Shown here piece after piece: positions 1 through 5,461 of a DNA stretch of 7,988 nucleotides. Position numbers and translations under genes: made by a program. The stretch is from Streptomyces lilacinus (lineage in GTDB: Bacteria > Actinomycetota > Actinomycetes > Streptomycetales > Streptomycetaceae), in the NCBI GenBank assembly GCA_000715685.1, contig KL569419.1, positions 6,668 to 14,655 on the forward strand, given 5' to 3'. A model generated the notes under the pieces. It saw only the letters and a list, made by a program, of their open reading frames with translations, had not been told where the DNA came from and searched no databases. The stretch's first letter is position 1, and each line of letters begins with the position of its first letter.

Positions 1-1
1 G

Positions 2-502
2 GCCGAACCGCCGCAGCAGCCCGGGTTGCTGCGCAAGTCCGTCAGCCTGCTCGAGGCCTCGGGCGACCGCATGGAACTGGCGCGCTCCCTGGCCGATCTG
101 AGCGTGGTCCTGCGGAGCATCGGTGAACTCGACGAGGCCCGTGCGGCGTCCTGGCGCGCCGCCCAGGAGACCAAGCTCTGCCGGTCCGCCACCGTCCGCC
201 CCGAGGCGCCGGCTCTCCCCGAGCAGAACCCGCTCGCGCACACCCACTCCGGCATCCCCGCCTCGGACACCCCCGGTCCGGGATCGTCCGAGAGCACCGA
301 GATCTCCCTGCTGAGCGACGCGGAGGGCCGGGTCGCTCTGCTGGCGGCGCGCGGATTCAGCAACCGCGACATCAGCCAGCAGCTGTTCATCACGGTGAGC
401 ACGGTCGAACAGCACCTGACGCGCGTCTACCGGAAGCTGGGGGTGAGCGGACGACGCGGACTGCTCACCCTGCTGCCGAACCCGCAGCGCCAGTCCGTCT
501 GA
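2..502 (+). CDS. LuxR-family transcriptional regulator, C-terminal part (5' end outside window)
   Basis: The reading frame is open from the first bases of the window to TGA at 500-502, so only the C-terminal part is present and the true start lies upstream. The TTG at 26 is not a credible start because homology-like sequence runs through it. The first visible part (SVSLLEASGDRMELARSLADL and following) looks like a TPR-type helical repeat. A low-complexity Pro/Ser/Thr linker follows, then a LuxR helix-turn-helix near the end, with the signature GFSNRDISQQLFITVSTVEQH and a recognition helix ending in RVYRKLGV. This layout (TPR-like repeats, then a terminal LuxR HTH) fits the large LAL/MalT-like regulators common in actinomycete clusters, but the ATPase part cannot be seen. 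It converges on the SARP gene downstream, so both may control the same cluster. The HTH call is strong; the subfamily is less certain. Confidence 0.85.
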   Translation, partial: AEPPQQPGLLRKSVSLLEASGDRMELARSLADLSVVLRSIGELDEARAASWRAAQETKLCRSATVRPEAPALPEQNPLAHTHSGIPASDTPGPGSSESTEISLLSDAEGRVALLAARGFSNRDISQQLFITVSTVEQHLTRVYRKLGVSGRRGLLTLLPNPQRQSV

Positions 503-511
503 GAGCGGGAG

Positions 512-552
512 CGGCCCCGGGCCGGCGTGCTGTGCACGCGGGCCCGGGGCCG
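512..552. terminator. Bidirectional hairpin terminator between convergent regulators
   Basis: A 12-bp perfect inverted repeat has arms at 512-523 and 541-552. Inside it a second stem, GCGTG (525-529) with CACGC (535-539), closes a 5-base loop. The two stems are separated by a single G-G mismatch (524/540). It lies 9 bases after the LuxR stop and about 50 bases from the SARP stop, so it can serve both strands. There is no T-tract, which is usual in high-GC actinomycetes. Confidence 0.75.
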
Positions 553-604
553 GTTCACCGCCCGACGCACAGTGGCGTCCCGGCCGATTACGCCTCCTGG
601 CGGG

Positions 605-1426
605 TCACGCGGCGAACAGGTCGAAGGTCGAGGTCCGCTGGGGGCCCGAGGTCACGTTCAGCAGCGGGTCCACCGCGAGCATCGCCTGGTGCAGCCGCTG
701 GAGCTGGGGCGACGGCTCCACGCCCAGGTCCTCGATGAGCCGCGTCCGCAGCCGCTGGTAGATGCTGAGCGCCGAGCCCTGCCTGCCCGAGCGGTAGAGC
801 GCCACCATGGCCTGCGAGTGCAGTCCCTCGTGGTGCGGGTGTCGGGCCGTCAATTCGATGAGGTCGACGATGAGTTCGGCGTGCCGACCGAGACGGAGGT
901 CGGCGTCGATGCGCCGCTCCACGGCCACCAGCCGACTCTCCTCCAGGCGCATGACCTCGATCTCCAGGATCGGCCCGACCTTCAGGTCCACCAGCGCGGG
1001 CCCGTTCCACAGGTCCAGCGCCTTGCGGAACCGCTGGGAGGACAGTTCGTTGTCGCCCGCTTCGAACGCGACCCGGCCCTCCGCGACCAGCAGTTCGTAC
1101 TCGTGCATGTCGACGCAGGCCTCGGGGATCCGGAGCAGGTAGCCGCCGTGCCGGGTGGCGAGCACCTCCTTGGCGTCGCCCGGCGCGTCGGGCCCCATGG
1201 CCTTTCCGATCCGCCGGCGCAGCTGGAGGATGTACGACTGGAGCGTGGTGATCGCGCTCTGCGGCGGACGCATCCCCCAGACCTCCTCCATCAGCGTCTG
1301 CATGGGAACCACGCGCCCCGGGTAGAGGGCAAGAAGTGACAGGATCTGCCTCGGCTTGGTTGCCGTCGGAATGATTGATTCCCCATTGACATCGGCAGCC
1401 AACGGCCCCAGAAGCTGAATCTTCAT
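605..1426 (-). CDS. SARP-family transcriptional activator (AfsR/DnrI/RedD type)
   Basis: A 273-residue protein with the classic small-SARP layout. The N-terminal winged-helix DNA-binding domain (about residues 1-95; MKIQLLGPLAADVNG..., KPRQILSLLALYPGRVV, then a helix around LQSYILQLRRRIG) is followed by a bacterial transcriptional activation domain (about 105-250; YELLVAEGRVAFEAGD, ALDLWNGPALVDL, ending RLIEDLGVEPSPQLQRLHQAML). The length matches single-domain pathway activators and there is no ATPase or TPR extension. I chose the ATG at 1426-1424 because GAGGGG sits just upstream (complement of 1430-1435) and the family starts at this point; a start at 1486 would add a basic, non-conserved tail. 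SARPs bind direct repeats near promoters and recruit RNA polymerase, usually switching on antibiotic genes. It faces away from the 2253-6822 operon, so whether it controls that operon is inference only. Confidence 0.93.
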   Translation of the reverse strand: MKIQLLGPLAADVNGESIIPTATKPRQILSLLALYPGRVVPMQTLMEEVWGMRPPQSAITTLQSYILQLRRRIGKAMGPDAPGDAKEVLATRHGGYLLRIPEACVDMHEYELLVAEGRVAFEAGDNELSSQRFRKALDLWNGPALVDLKVGPILEIEVMRLEESRLVAVERRIDADLRLGRHAELIVDLIELTARHPHHEGLHSQAMVALYRSGRQGSALSIYQRLRTRLIEDLGVEPSPQLQRLHQAMLAVDPLLNVTSGPQRTSTFDLFAA

Positions 1427-1455
1427 GTTCCCCTCGTACCTTCTCGGCGGTCTCC

Positions 1456-1478
1456 GGTGGCGAATCAATCGCGCCACC
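1456..1478. repeat. Inverted repeat in the SARP 5' leader
   Basis: GGTGGCG (1456-1462) is exactly complementary to CGCCACC (1472-1478) across a 9-base loop. It lies about 30 bases upstream of the SARP start codon on the - strand. It could be an operator or an mRNA hairpin affecting SARP expression. A 7-bp stem can occur by chance in GC-rich DNA. Confidence 0.35.
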
Positions 1479-1620
1479 ATTCGCAAGCTAGTCCGATTCC
1501 GAGGGGATCACGGGCCACTTCAAGCGCCCCTCTAGCGCTCCGCCACCGCAGAAGCCGCACAGCTCACAAATGCTCACACGCGAGTGCCCTCAAGGGTGTA
1601 CCCGCGGTAGCAGGTAGGGG

Positions 1621-1761
1621 ACTACGGGTGCGTCCTGGGGCGCCGACGCGCTCCGAGACTCCGTGCAGCACTACGCCACCGAGCAACTCGTCCACCCCGA
1701 TGGCGGGTTGATTGCAGATGACACCAACTTCGCCAAGAAGAGCACGATTTCGGCCGGTGTC
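1621..1761 (+). pseudogene. IS701-like transposase fragment (decayed)
   Basis: The + frame through 1621-1761 reads SWGADALRDSV, then HYATEQLVHPDGGLIADDT, then NFAKKSTISAGV. This matches the region around the first catalytic Asp of IS701-family (DDE) transposases, which typically read W(D/G)ADALRDDVR...VVEHL...LIVDETGFxKKGTxSAGVQRQYSGT. The frame has a TAG at 1615-1617 just upstream. The expected QRQYSGTAG continuation after 1761 is absent, so only about 47 codons survive and the piece cannot be functional. The call rests on motif recognition from memory; the DDT at 1717-1725 is the strongest anchor. Confidence 0.65.
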
Positions 1762-1821
1762 AGCTCTCGCTCACGCCTTCCCGGCCACCGACAGCACCTT
1801 GGTCCAATCCAATGTGAAGGG

Positions 1822-1849
1822 TTGACCAGTTGGTCATGGCATGTATTCT
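1822..1849 (+). promoter_or_regulatory. Sigma70-like promoter candidate overlapped by a palindromic operator
   Basis: TTGACC at 1822-1827 and TATTCT at 1844-1849 are separated by 16 bases, with TG directly before the -10 hexamer (extended -10). A near-perfect palindrome, TGACCA-GT-TGGTCA (1823-1836), covers most of the -35 and runs into the spacer. This is the usual placing of a TetR/MarR/GntR-type repressor site. A weaker repeat, TCTC (1847-1850) and GAGA (1858-1861), flanks the expected start of transcription. It points toward the operon, whose first codon is about 400 bases downstream, beyond the leader ORF and an IS remnant. No gene for a matching repressor is in the window. Confidence 0.5.
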
Positions 1850-1898
1850 CTAATTGAGAGATCGTTTAGGAAGACCTCGGTAGACCCCGGAGGGATCC

Positions 1899-1946
1899 TT
1901 GTCAGACCGGTTCGGTTGGCGGCTGCAAGTTAGCGATCCAGTATGA
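1899..1946 (+). CDS. Possible 15-residue leader peptide
   Basis: A strong Shine-Dalgarno GGAGGG (1889-1894) lies 4 bases before a TTG at 1899. The frame reads MSDRFGWRLQVSDPV and stops at TGA 1944-1946. It is about 45-50 bases downstream of the predicted start of the 1822-1849 promoter and is followed at once by a hairpin. It has one Trp codon. It may be a real leader ORF, the truncated start of a gene disrupted by insertion of the downstream IS remnant, or chance. The good ribosome site is the main reason to list it. Confidence 0.3.
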   Translation: MSDRFGWRLQVSDPV

Positions 1947-1970
1947 ATTCCCAGCATTGGCTGAGGGAAT
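1947..1970 (+). repeat. Hairpin directly after the short leader ORF
   Basis: ATTCCC (1947-1952) pairs with GGGAAT (1965-1970). An inner AGC (1953-1955) pairs with GCT (1960-1962), leaving a 4-base loop and a 2-base GA bulge. It begins at the base after the leader stop codon. It could act as an attenuator or processing site if the leader RNA is made. There is no following T-run. Confidence 0.35.
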
Positions 1971-2160
1971 CCCATCGCGCCCGGTTCGGGACAACCTGAC
2001 CGCCGCCCGCACCGACGAAAACACCACCCTCACACGCCTGCGAGCCCCGTAGAGCGGCCCTTCGCCCAGCTCAAGAGCCGGCGCGTGCTGCACAAAATCC
2101 GCATCAGCCCCTGACAGGCAGCGCCCTGCCGCACGCGCTCCTCGCCGCCAACCACTCGCG
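1960..2160 (+). pseudogene. IS5-like transposase C-terminal remnant (frame-shifted)
   Basis: Frame-switching translation gives TDENTTLTRLRAP (ending at TAG 2050-2052), then in another frame VERPFAQLKSRRVLHKIRIS (2049-2111, TGA at 2112-2114), then in a third frame ALPHALLAANHSR. This order matches the C-terminal third of IS5-type DDE transposases, where a conserved (V/A)ER(P/A)FAQLKSWR(I/V)L follows an R(A/V)xVE segment carrying the last catalytic Glu. At least two frameshifts plus stops make it non-functional. The N-terminal two thirds are not visible, and no terminal inverted repeats or target duplication were recognised. Confidence 0.7.
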
Positions 2161-2240
2161 ATGCCGGGGGCAATGCCGAGGCCATCGGGACGACCACCGC
2201 CATTTCGTAGAGAAATAGCAGCGACGACAACTCACCGAAC

Positions 2241-2246
2241 AAGGGA
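2241..2246 (+). promoter_or_regulatory. Ribosome binding site supporting the TTG start of the first operon gene
   Basis: AAGGGA lies 6 bases before TTG 2253-2255. No ATG or GTG near this point would keep the conserved N-terminal strand (RHIEIAWPDLGITVTAEL), so the site supports the unusual TTG start. Confidence 0.65.
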
Positions 2247-2252
2247 AAAGTC

Positions 2253-3221
2253 TTGTCTGAAACGTTTTCCGGTCGGCATATCGAGATCGCCTGGCCCGAC
2301 CTGGGTATCACCGTGACCGCGGAACTCGACGGTCGCAACCCTGAACTTGCCGACGCGCTGTGGGAGGCGTTGCCCTACCAGAGCCTGCAGGGACACGCTC
2401 TGGTGGCGGGACAGCACCTGTATCACGCGGCACCGATCCCGTCGCTGCTGCACCTTTCCGCGTCCACTCGGATAGCAGATCGACGCGAGGCGCCCGACGG
2501 GACCGTATTCTGCTCCGCGCTCCAGCATTTGGGCATCAAGTACGGCACGTTGACCGAACCGATGCCGGCATCCCCGGTGGGCCGGATCCGGCAGGAGGAC
2601 ATGCCCGCACTCCTGGAGGCCGGGCAGGCGACCTGGGATTCGGTCTATTCGACGAAGAAGCCGATCATGGTGGAGGTCCGCAAGGCGGGAACCGAAGGCG
2701 GCCACCACATCCCGCATTTGACCGCCGCAGACCCCGACGCGAAGCGTCTCATCCACGACGTGTACACCGCGACCGAGCGGGCTTGGCTGTCCGCACCACA
2801 GGAACTCGCCGACCTCCACGAGGGTGTGATCCCTTCCGGGGCCGGGAGCTTCGAGACGGTGTTGCCCACCCTGCTGTTCGTCAACGGTGAGACCCGCCCG
2901 CTGGGGTATGCCACCTACGGTGGTCTGGTCCGGGCCGCGGTCCAGGACATGCCGATGGATTCATTGCGTCACATGGCGCGCCTGCTGGTCGGTCTTCCGG
3001 CCGAGTTTCTGGGCTACTGCGGCCTGGAGCAGCTCTGGAGTTTCACCGAGCGCTTCCTGGCCTGCCTCGACCAGCTCGATCGCGACGATTTCCTGAGCGT
3101 GGTGAGCCAACTGGCCCTCTACGTCAACTGTTTGGGTGGTTGGAACCTGCACCTGTACCCGTGGGACAGCGGAGATCACCTGCGCCAACTGCGCTCCGAC
3201 GAATCGGTCCGCCAGTCGTGA
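2253..3221 (+). CDS. McbB-type Pictet-Spengler enzyme (cyclophilin-like fold)
   Basis: A 322-residue protein starting at TTG 2253. The N-terminal part (about 8-150) reads like the cyclophilin-like beta-barrel family that includes McbB of marinacarboline biosynthesis and, more distantly, cucumopine/mikimopine synthase. Hallmarks are HIEIAWPDLGITVTAEL, NPELADALWEALPYQSLQGH, LVAGQHLYH, GTVFCSALQHLGIKYGTLTE and a C-terminal helical part (about 160-310) with PAEFLGYCGLEQLW and LALYVNCLGGWNLH. These enzymes condense an aldehyde or keto acid with tryptophan (or histidine) and close a new ring. From memory, McbB work points to an Arg and a Glu 25 residues apart; R77 and E102 here keep that spacing, but I have not aligned them. 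There is no signal peptide or membrane segment, so it is cytosolic. It is the first gene of the operon; the acid-reductase pair downstream is a plausible aldehyde source. The family call is good; the substrates are unknown. Confidence 0.8.
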   Translation: MSETFSGRHIEIAWPDLGITVTAELDGRNPELADALWEALPYQSLQGHALVAGQHLYHAAPIPSLLHLSASTRIADRREAPDGTVFCSALQHLGIKYGTLTEPMPASPVGRIRQEDMPALLEAGQATWDSVYSTKKPIMVEVRKAGTEGGHHIPHLTAADPDAKRLIHDVYTATERAWLSAPQELADLHEGVIPSGAGSFETVLPTLLFVNGETRPLGYATYGGLVRAAVQDMPMDSLRHMARLLVGLPAEFLGYCGLEQLWSFTERFLACLDQLDRDDFLSVVSQLALYVNCLGGWNLHLYPWDSGDHLRQLRSDESVRQS

Positions 3222-3254
3222 GCCAACTCCCCCCAGTCGTAAGCCAACTCCCCG
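3213..3254 (+). repeat. 21-bp tandem duplication spanning the stop/start junction
   Basis: Two adjacent 21-base units, 3213-3233 and 3234-3254, differ at only two positions (G3220 versus A3241, and the last base). The first unit contains the GTGA overlap joining the first two operon genes. In the second the GTG is changed to GTA, and a second in-frame stop for the upstream gene (TAA 3240-3242) appears. In the flavoenzyme the duplication gives a repeated VSQLPPV / VSQLPE N-terminus. Confidence 0.85.
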
Positions 3255-4351
3255 AACGCACGGACGTCCTCGTCATCGGCGGAGGCGTCATCGGCAACTC
3301 CATAGCGTGCCAGCTCGCCGAGGCAGGCGTCGGTACCGTCCTGCTGGAGCGTGGCGCGCTCGGATCGGGATCGTCCGGGACCACTGCGGGCGTTGTGCGC
3401 ACCTACTTTCCCGGCAACGCTCTCATCAGCAGCCTTGCCGTCCGGAGCCTGGCGGCCTACCACGCCTTCGCCGAACGGACCGGAACCGACCTCGGCTTGA
3501 AGCGTATCGGCTTGCTCGTGCTGTTCACCGACGAACAGCAGGTGCAGGACTTCCGACACACCCAAGCAGCCCAGCAGGCAGCTGGAGTGGACGTCGAACT
3601 CGTGACCGCTGCTGAAGCAGCGCGGCTCAACCCGCTGGTCGACGAGCGAACCGTCCTGGCCGCAGCCTGGGCGCCCGAGGCCTACGCCTGCGATCCCGCC
3701 GCGATCGTGCGCGGCTATGCCACAGCCGCCCAACAGGCCGGCGCCATCCTGCGGACGGAAACTTCCGTCACCGGCATCGACCCGGACGGGTGGGTCCACA
3801 CGCCTGGGGGCAGCATCCGTGCCGACACCATCGTCTGCGCGGCAGGCCCCTGGGCGGGAACGGTCGCCGCCATGGCCGGCGTGCACATTCCTATGACCCC
3901 CTACCCCGTCGAGATGCTCCTGACCGACACCCCCGGTAGCGCCCCGCGCGACGTTCTGCCAATGACCATGCACCCGTCCAGCCTGCGGATTCGAAGCTGG
4001 GGAGACCGCATCCTCGTCGGGATGGGCCGCCCCGCTCCGGACGAAACCCGACAGGCCTGGCTGCAACGGGTGTCACACCGCCTCGGCACGACCTTCCCGA
4101 CCCTCGCCGGCAACGGCCTCGAGCACGGGTGGAGCGGAGAGCTCGATGTCAGTCCGGACGGGATGGCTTTCATCGGCCGCGACGGCTCCCGCCCGTTCCT
4201 CTACGCGGCTGGATTCTCCGGTCAGGGACTGTGCCAAGCACCTGCCGCCGGAGAGATCATCCGCGACCTCGTGCTCGACAAGGAATCCTGGATCGACACG
4301 GCCGGCCTCTCCACCGCCCGCTGCCTCAGTGGTTCGACCGGGACCGGGTAG
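3218..4351 (+). CDS. FAD-dependent amine/imine oxidase, DAO (sarcosine oxidase) family
   Basis: A 377-residue flavoenzyme. The N-terminal Rossmann fold reads DVLVIGGGVIGNSIACQLAE (Gly 21/23/26), with an acidic end to strand 2 (VLLER, E44) for the FAD ribose, then GSGSSGTTAGVV. The C-terminal DAO signature is PDGMAFIGRDG...FLYAAGFSGQGLCQAPAAG (about 313-345). The length matches monomeric sarcosine oxidase, glycine oxidase and NikD. I chose GTG 3218, which overlaps the previous stop in GTGA and implies translational coupling; the upstream ATG at 3140 would lie deep inside the preceding gene. NikD of nikkomycin biosynthesis, from the same superfamily, aromatises a cyclic imino acid. By analogy this enzyme could oxidise the tetrahydropyridine ring made by the Pictet-Spengler enzyme. 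That role is inferred; simple amino-acid or imine oxidation is the alternative. A flavin-linking Cys cannot be assigned by eye; C339 lies in the conserved C-terminal segment. Confidence 0.85.
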   Translation: MSQLPPVVSQLPERTDVLVIGGGVIGNSIACQLAEAGVGTVLLERGALGSGSSGTTAGVVRTYFPGNALISSLAVRSLAAYHAFAERTGTDLGLKRIGLLVLFTDEQQVQDFRHTQAAQQAAGVDVELVTAAEAARLNPLVDERTVLAAAWAPEAYACDPAAIVRGYATAAQQAGAILRTETSVTGIDPDGWVHTPGGSIRADTIVCAAGPWAGTVAAMAGVHIPMTPYPVEMLLTDTPGSAPRDVLPMTMHPSSLRIRSWGDRILVGMGRPAPDETRQAWLQRVSHRLGTTFPTLAGNGLEHGWSGELDVSPDGMAFIGRDGSRPFLYAAGFSGQGLCQAPAAGEIIRDLVLDKESWIDTAGLSTARCLSGSTGTG

Positions 4352-4402
4352 GAAAGCAAGCAGTCGCCGGGCATTTGTTCCATTCTTTCGAGAGGAAAAT
4401 CC

Positions 4403-5461
4403 ATGGTCGAGCACACTGGCGGAGAGTTCGTTCGGGAGATGATGCGGTGGCACTTCAGCCCGGAGACCGGGTCACCGTTCTGGCTGAAACGGGCCGAGAC
4501 CCTCGACTTCGATCCGCTGACCGATGTCCGGGATTTCGACGATCTCGGCTTGTTCCCCAATGTGGTGGACGAGCTGCGCGATGTCGGCGTCCGTGACCTG
4601 ATTCCCCGTGGCTACGGTGACGAGCACGGGGCGGCCGTCTACGAAAGCGGCGGTACCACAGGGCAGCCCAAGCGAGTGCTGTACGCCGCGGAGTGGCATC
4701 GGCGCAGCGTCGAATGGTTCAGTGAGCGGCTGGATTCTCACGGCGTGCCGCGAGATGTCGACTGGCTCAGTGCGGTTCCCAGCGGGCCGCACAATGTCGG
4801 AGCGATGGCGGCCGATGCCGCGACGATTCGGGGTGGACTCAACTTCAGCATCGATCTGGACCCGCGATGGGTGAAGAAGCTTCTCGCGCAGGGCCGGACG
4901 GACATGGCCGACGCCTACACCGATCACCTCCTCGAGCAGATCGGCTACCTTCTGGCCAGCCAGGATGTGGGCGTCCTCTTCGCCACCCCGCCGATGCTGG
5001 AGCGCCTCGCGCAGCACGACGATCTGGTCGAGTTGGTGAACCGGAAGGTTCGCGCCATCATCTGGGGTGGTACACATCTGGACGCCGACACCCGAGACCT
5101 GCTGCGCGACGAGGTGTTCGGAAGCGCCAAGATGGTCGGCGGGTACGGCGGCACGATGATGCTGGGGACATCGGTGGAGCGACCCGGCCTCGGTGACGAC
5201 GAGCCGTGCGTGTTCGACTCCTTCGCTCCGTACACGACGTTCCGGGTGATCGACCCCGACACCGGCCAGGTTGTTCCGTACGGCGAGCGCGGGCAGATAG
5301 TTCTGCATCACATGAGCCGAACTGCCTTGTTCGTCAACAACATCGAGCGGGACTTCGCAACCCGGATCGCACCGGTGGATGGCGGCTTCGGTGATGCGGT
5401 CGCAGACGTCGCACCCGTGGCGTCCTTCGGCGATACGACGGTGATCGAGGGCGTGTACTGA
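4403..5461 (+). CDS. LuxE/PaaK-like acyl-adenylating enzyme, GriD-like subunit of a carboxylic acid reductase
   Basis: A 352-residue protein starting at ATG 4403, with AGAGGA 6 bases upstream. The ATP-binding motif Y80-ESGGTTGQPK (80-90) is the A3 loop of the adenylate-forming (ANL) superfamily. WGGTHLDADT (221-230) and GERGQIVL...NNIERDFATR (294-321) match the later nucleotide-binding segments of the phenylacetate-CoA ligase/LuxE branch, with D317 in the place of the ribose-binding Asp. The protein ends soon after (FGDTTVIEGVY) and lacks the mobile C-terminal domain of full acyl-CoA ligases, as in LuxE-size proteins of about 370 residues. No carrier protein is nearby. The next gene is a LuxC-like reductase overlapping by one base, so together they probably activate an acid as acyl-AMP and pass it to the partner's Cys, as described for GriC/GriD on an aryl carboxylate. 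The acid used here is unknown. Confidence 0.82.
   Translation: MVEHTGGEFVREMMRWHFSPETGSPFWLKRAETLDFDPLTDVRDFDDLGLFPNVVDELRDVGVRDLIPRGYGDEHGAAVYESGGTTGQPKRVLYAAEWHRRSVEWFSERLDSHGVPRDVDWLSAVPSGPHNVGAMAADAATIRGGLNFSIDLDPRWVKKLLAQGRTDMADAYTDHLLEQIGYLLASQDVGVLFATPPMLERLAQHDDLVELVNRKVRAIIWGGTHLDADTRDLLRDEVFGSAKMVGGYGGTMMLGTSVERPGLGDDEPCVFDSFAPYTTFRVIDPDTGQVVPYGERGQIVLHHMSRTALFVNNIERDFATRIAPVDGGFGDAVADVAPVASFGDTTVIEGVY

Larger units (their letters stand above)
1427..2252. other. Intergenic region with IS remnants and regulatory signals
   Basis: No intact gene was found in this divergent gap between the SARP start and the operon start. From left to right it holds the SARP leader with an inverted repeat, a decayed IS701-like fragment (1621-1761), a sigma70-like promoter with a palindrome (1822-1849), a 15-codon leader ORF followed by a hairpin (1899-1970), and a frame-shifted IS5-like transposase tail (1960-2160). 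The stretch around 1810-1870 is visibly richer in A and T than its surroundings. Open frames here are short and, apart from the transposase-like parts, unconvincing. Confidence 0.7.

Noticed and set aside
527..1339. Long + strand open frame opposite the SARP gene
   Set aside because: It is antisense to a clear SARP, has an Arg/Gly/Pro/His-rich composition and no motif; a GC-rich shadow.
1427..1486. Upstream start for the SARP (ATG at 1486)
   Set aside because: It adds 20 basic, non-conserved residues, while the ATG at 1426 has GAGGGG at proper spacing and the family's usual N-terminus.
2202..2216. Small inverted repeat ATTTC-GTAGA-GAAAT before the first operon gene
   Set aside because: Only a 5-bp stem with no adjacent promoter elements I can defend; chance is likely.
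1902..2338. Short - strand open frames across the IS remnant and operon start
   Set aside because: No motif; they overlap the transposase-like sequence readable on the + strand.
3140..3217. ATG at 3140 as start of the flavoenzyme
   Set aside because: It would lie well inside the preceding gene and add a Pro/Arg-rich tail before the FAD motif; the GTG in the GTGA overlap fits better.
2253..3221. Calling the first operon protein a cucumopine (opine) synthase
   Set aside because: The fold family is shared, but the context (acid reductase pair, flavoenzyme, SARP) and McbB-like segments favour an alkaloid Pictet-Spengler enzyme.
3176..4066. Long - strand open frame opposite the flavoenzyme
   Set aside because: It lies opposite a strongly recognised FAD protein and has low-complexity composition with no domain signature.
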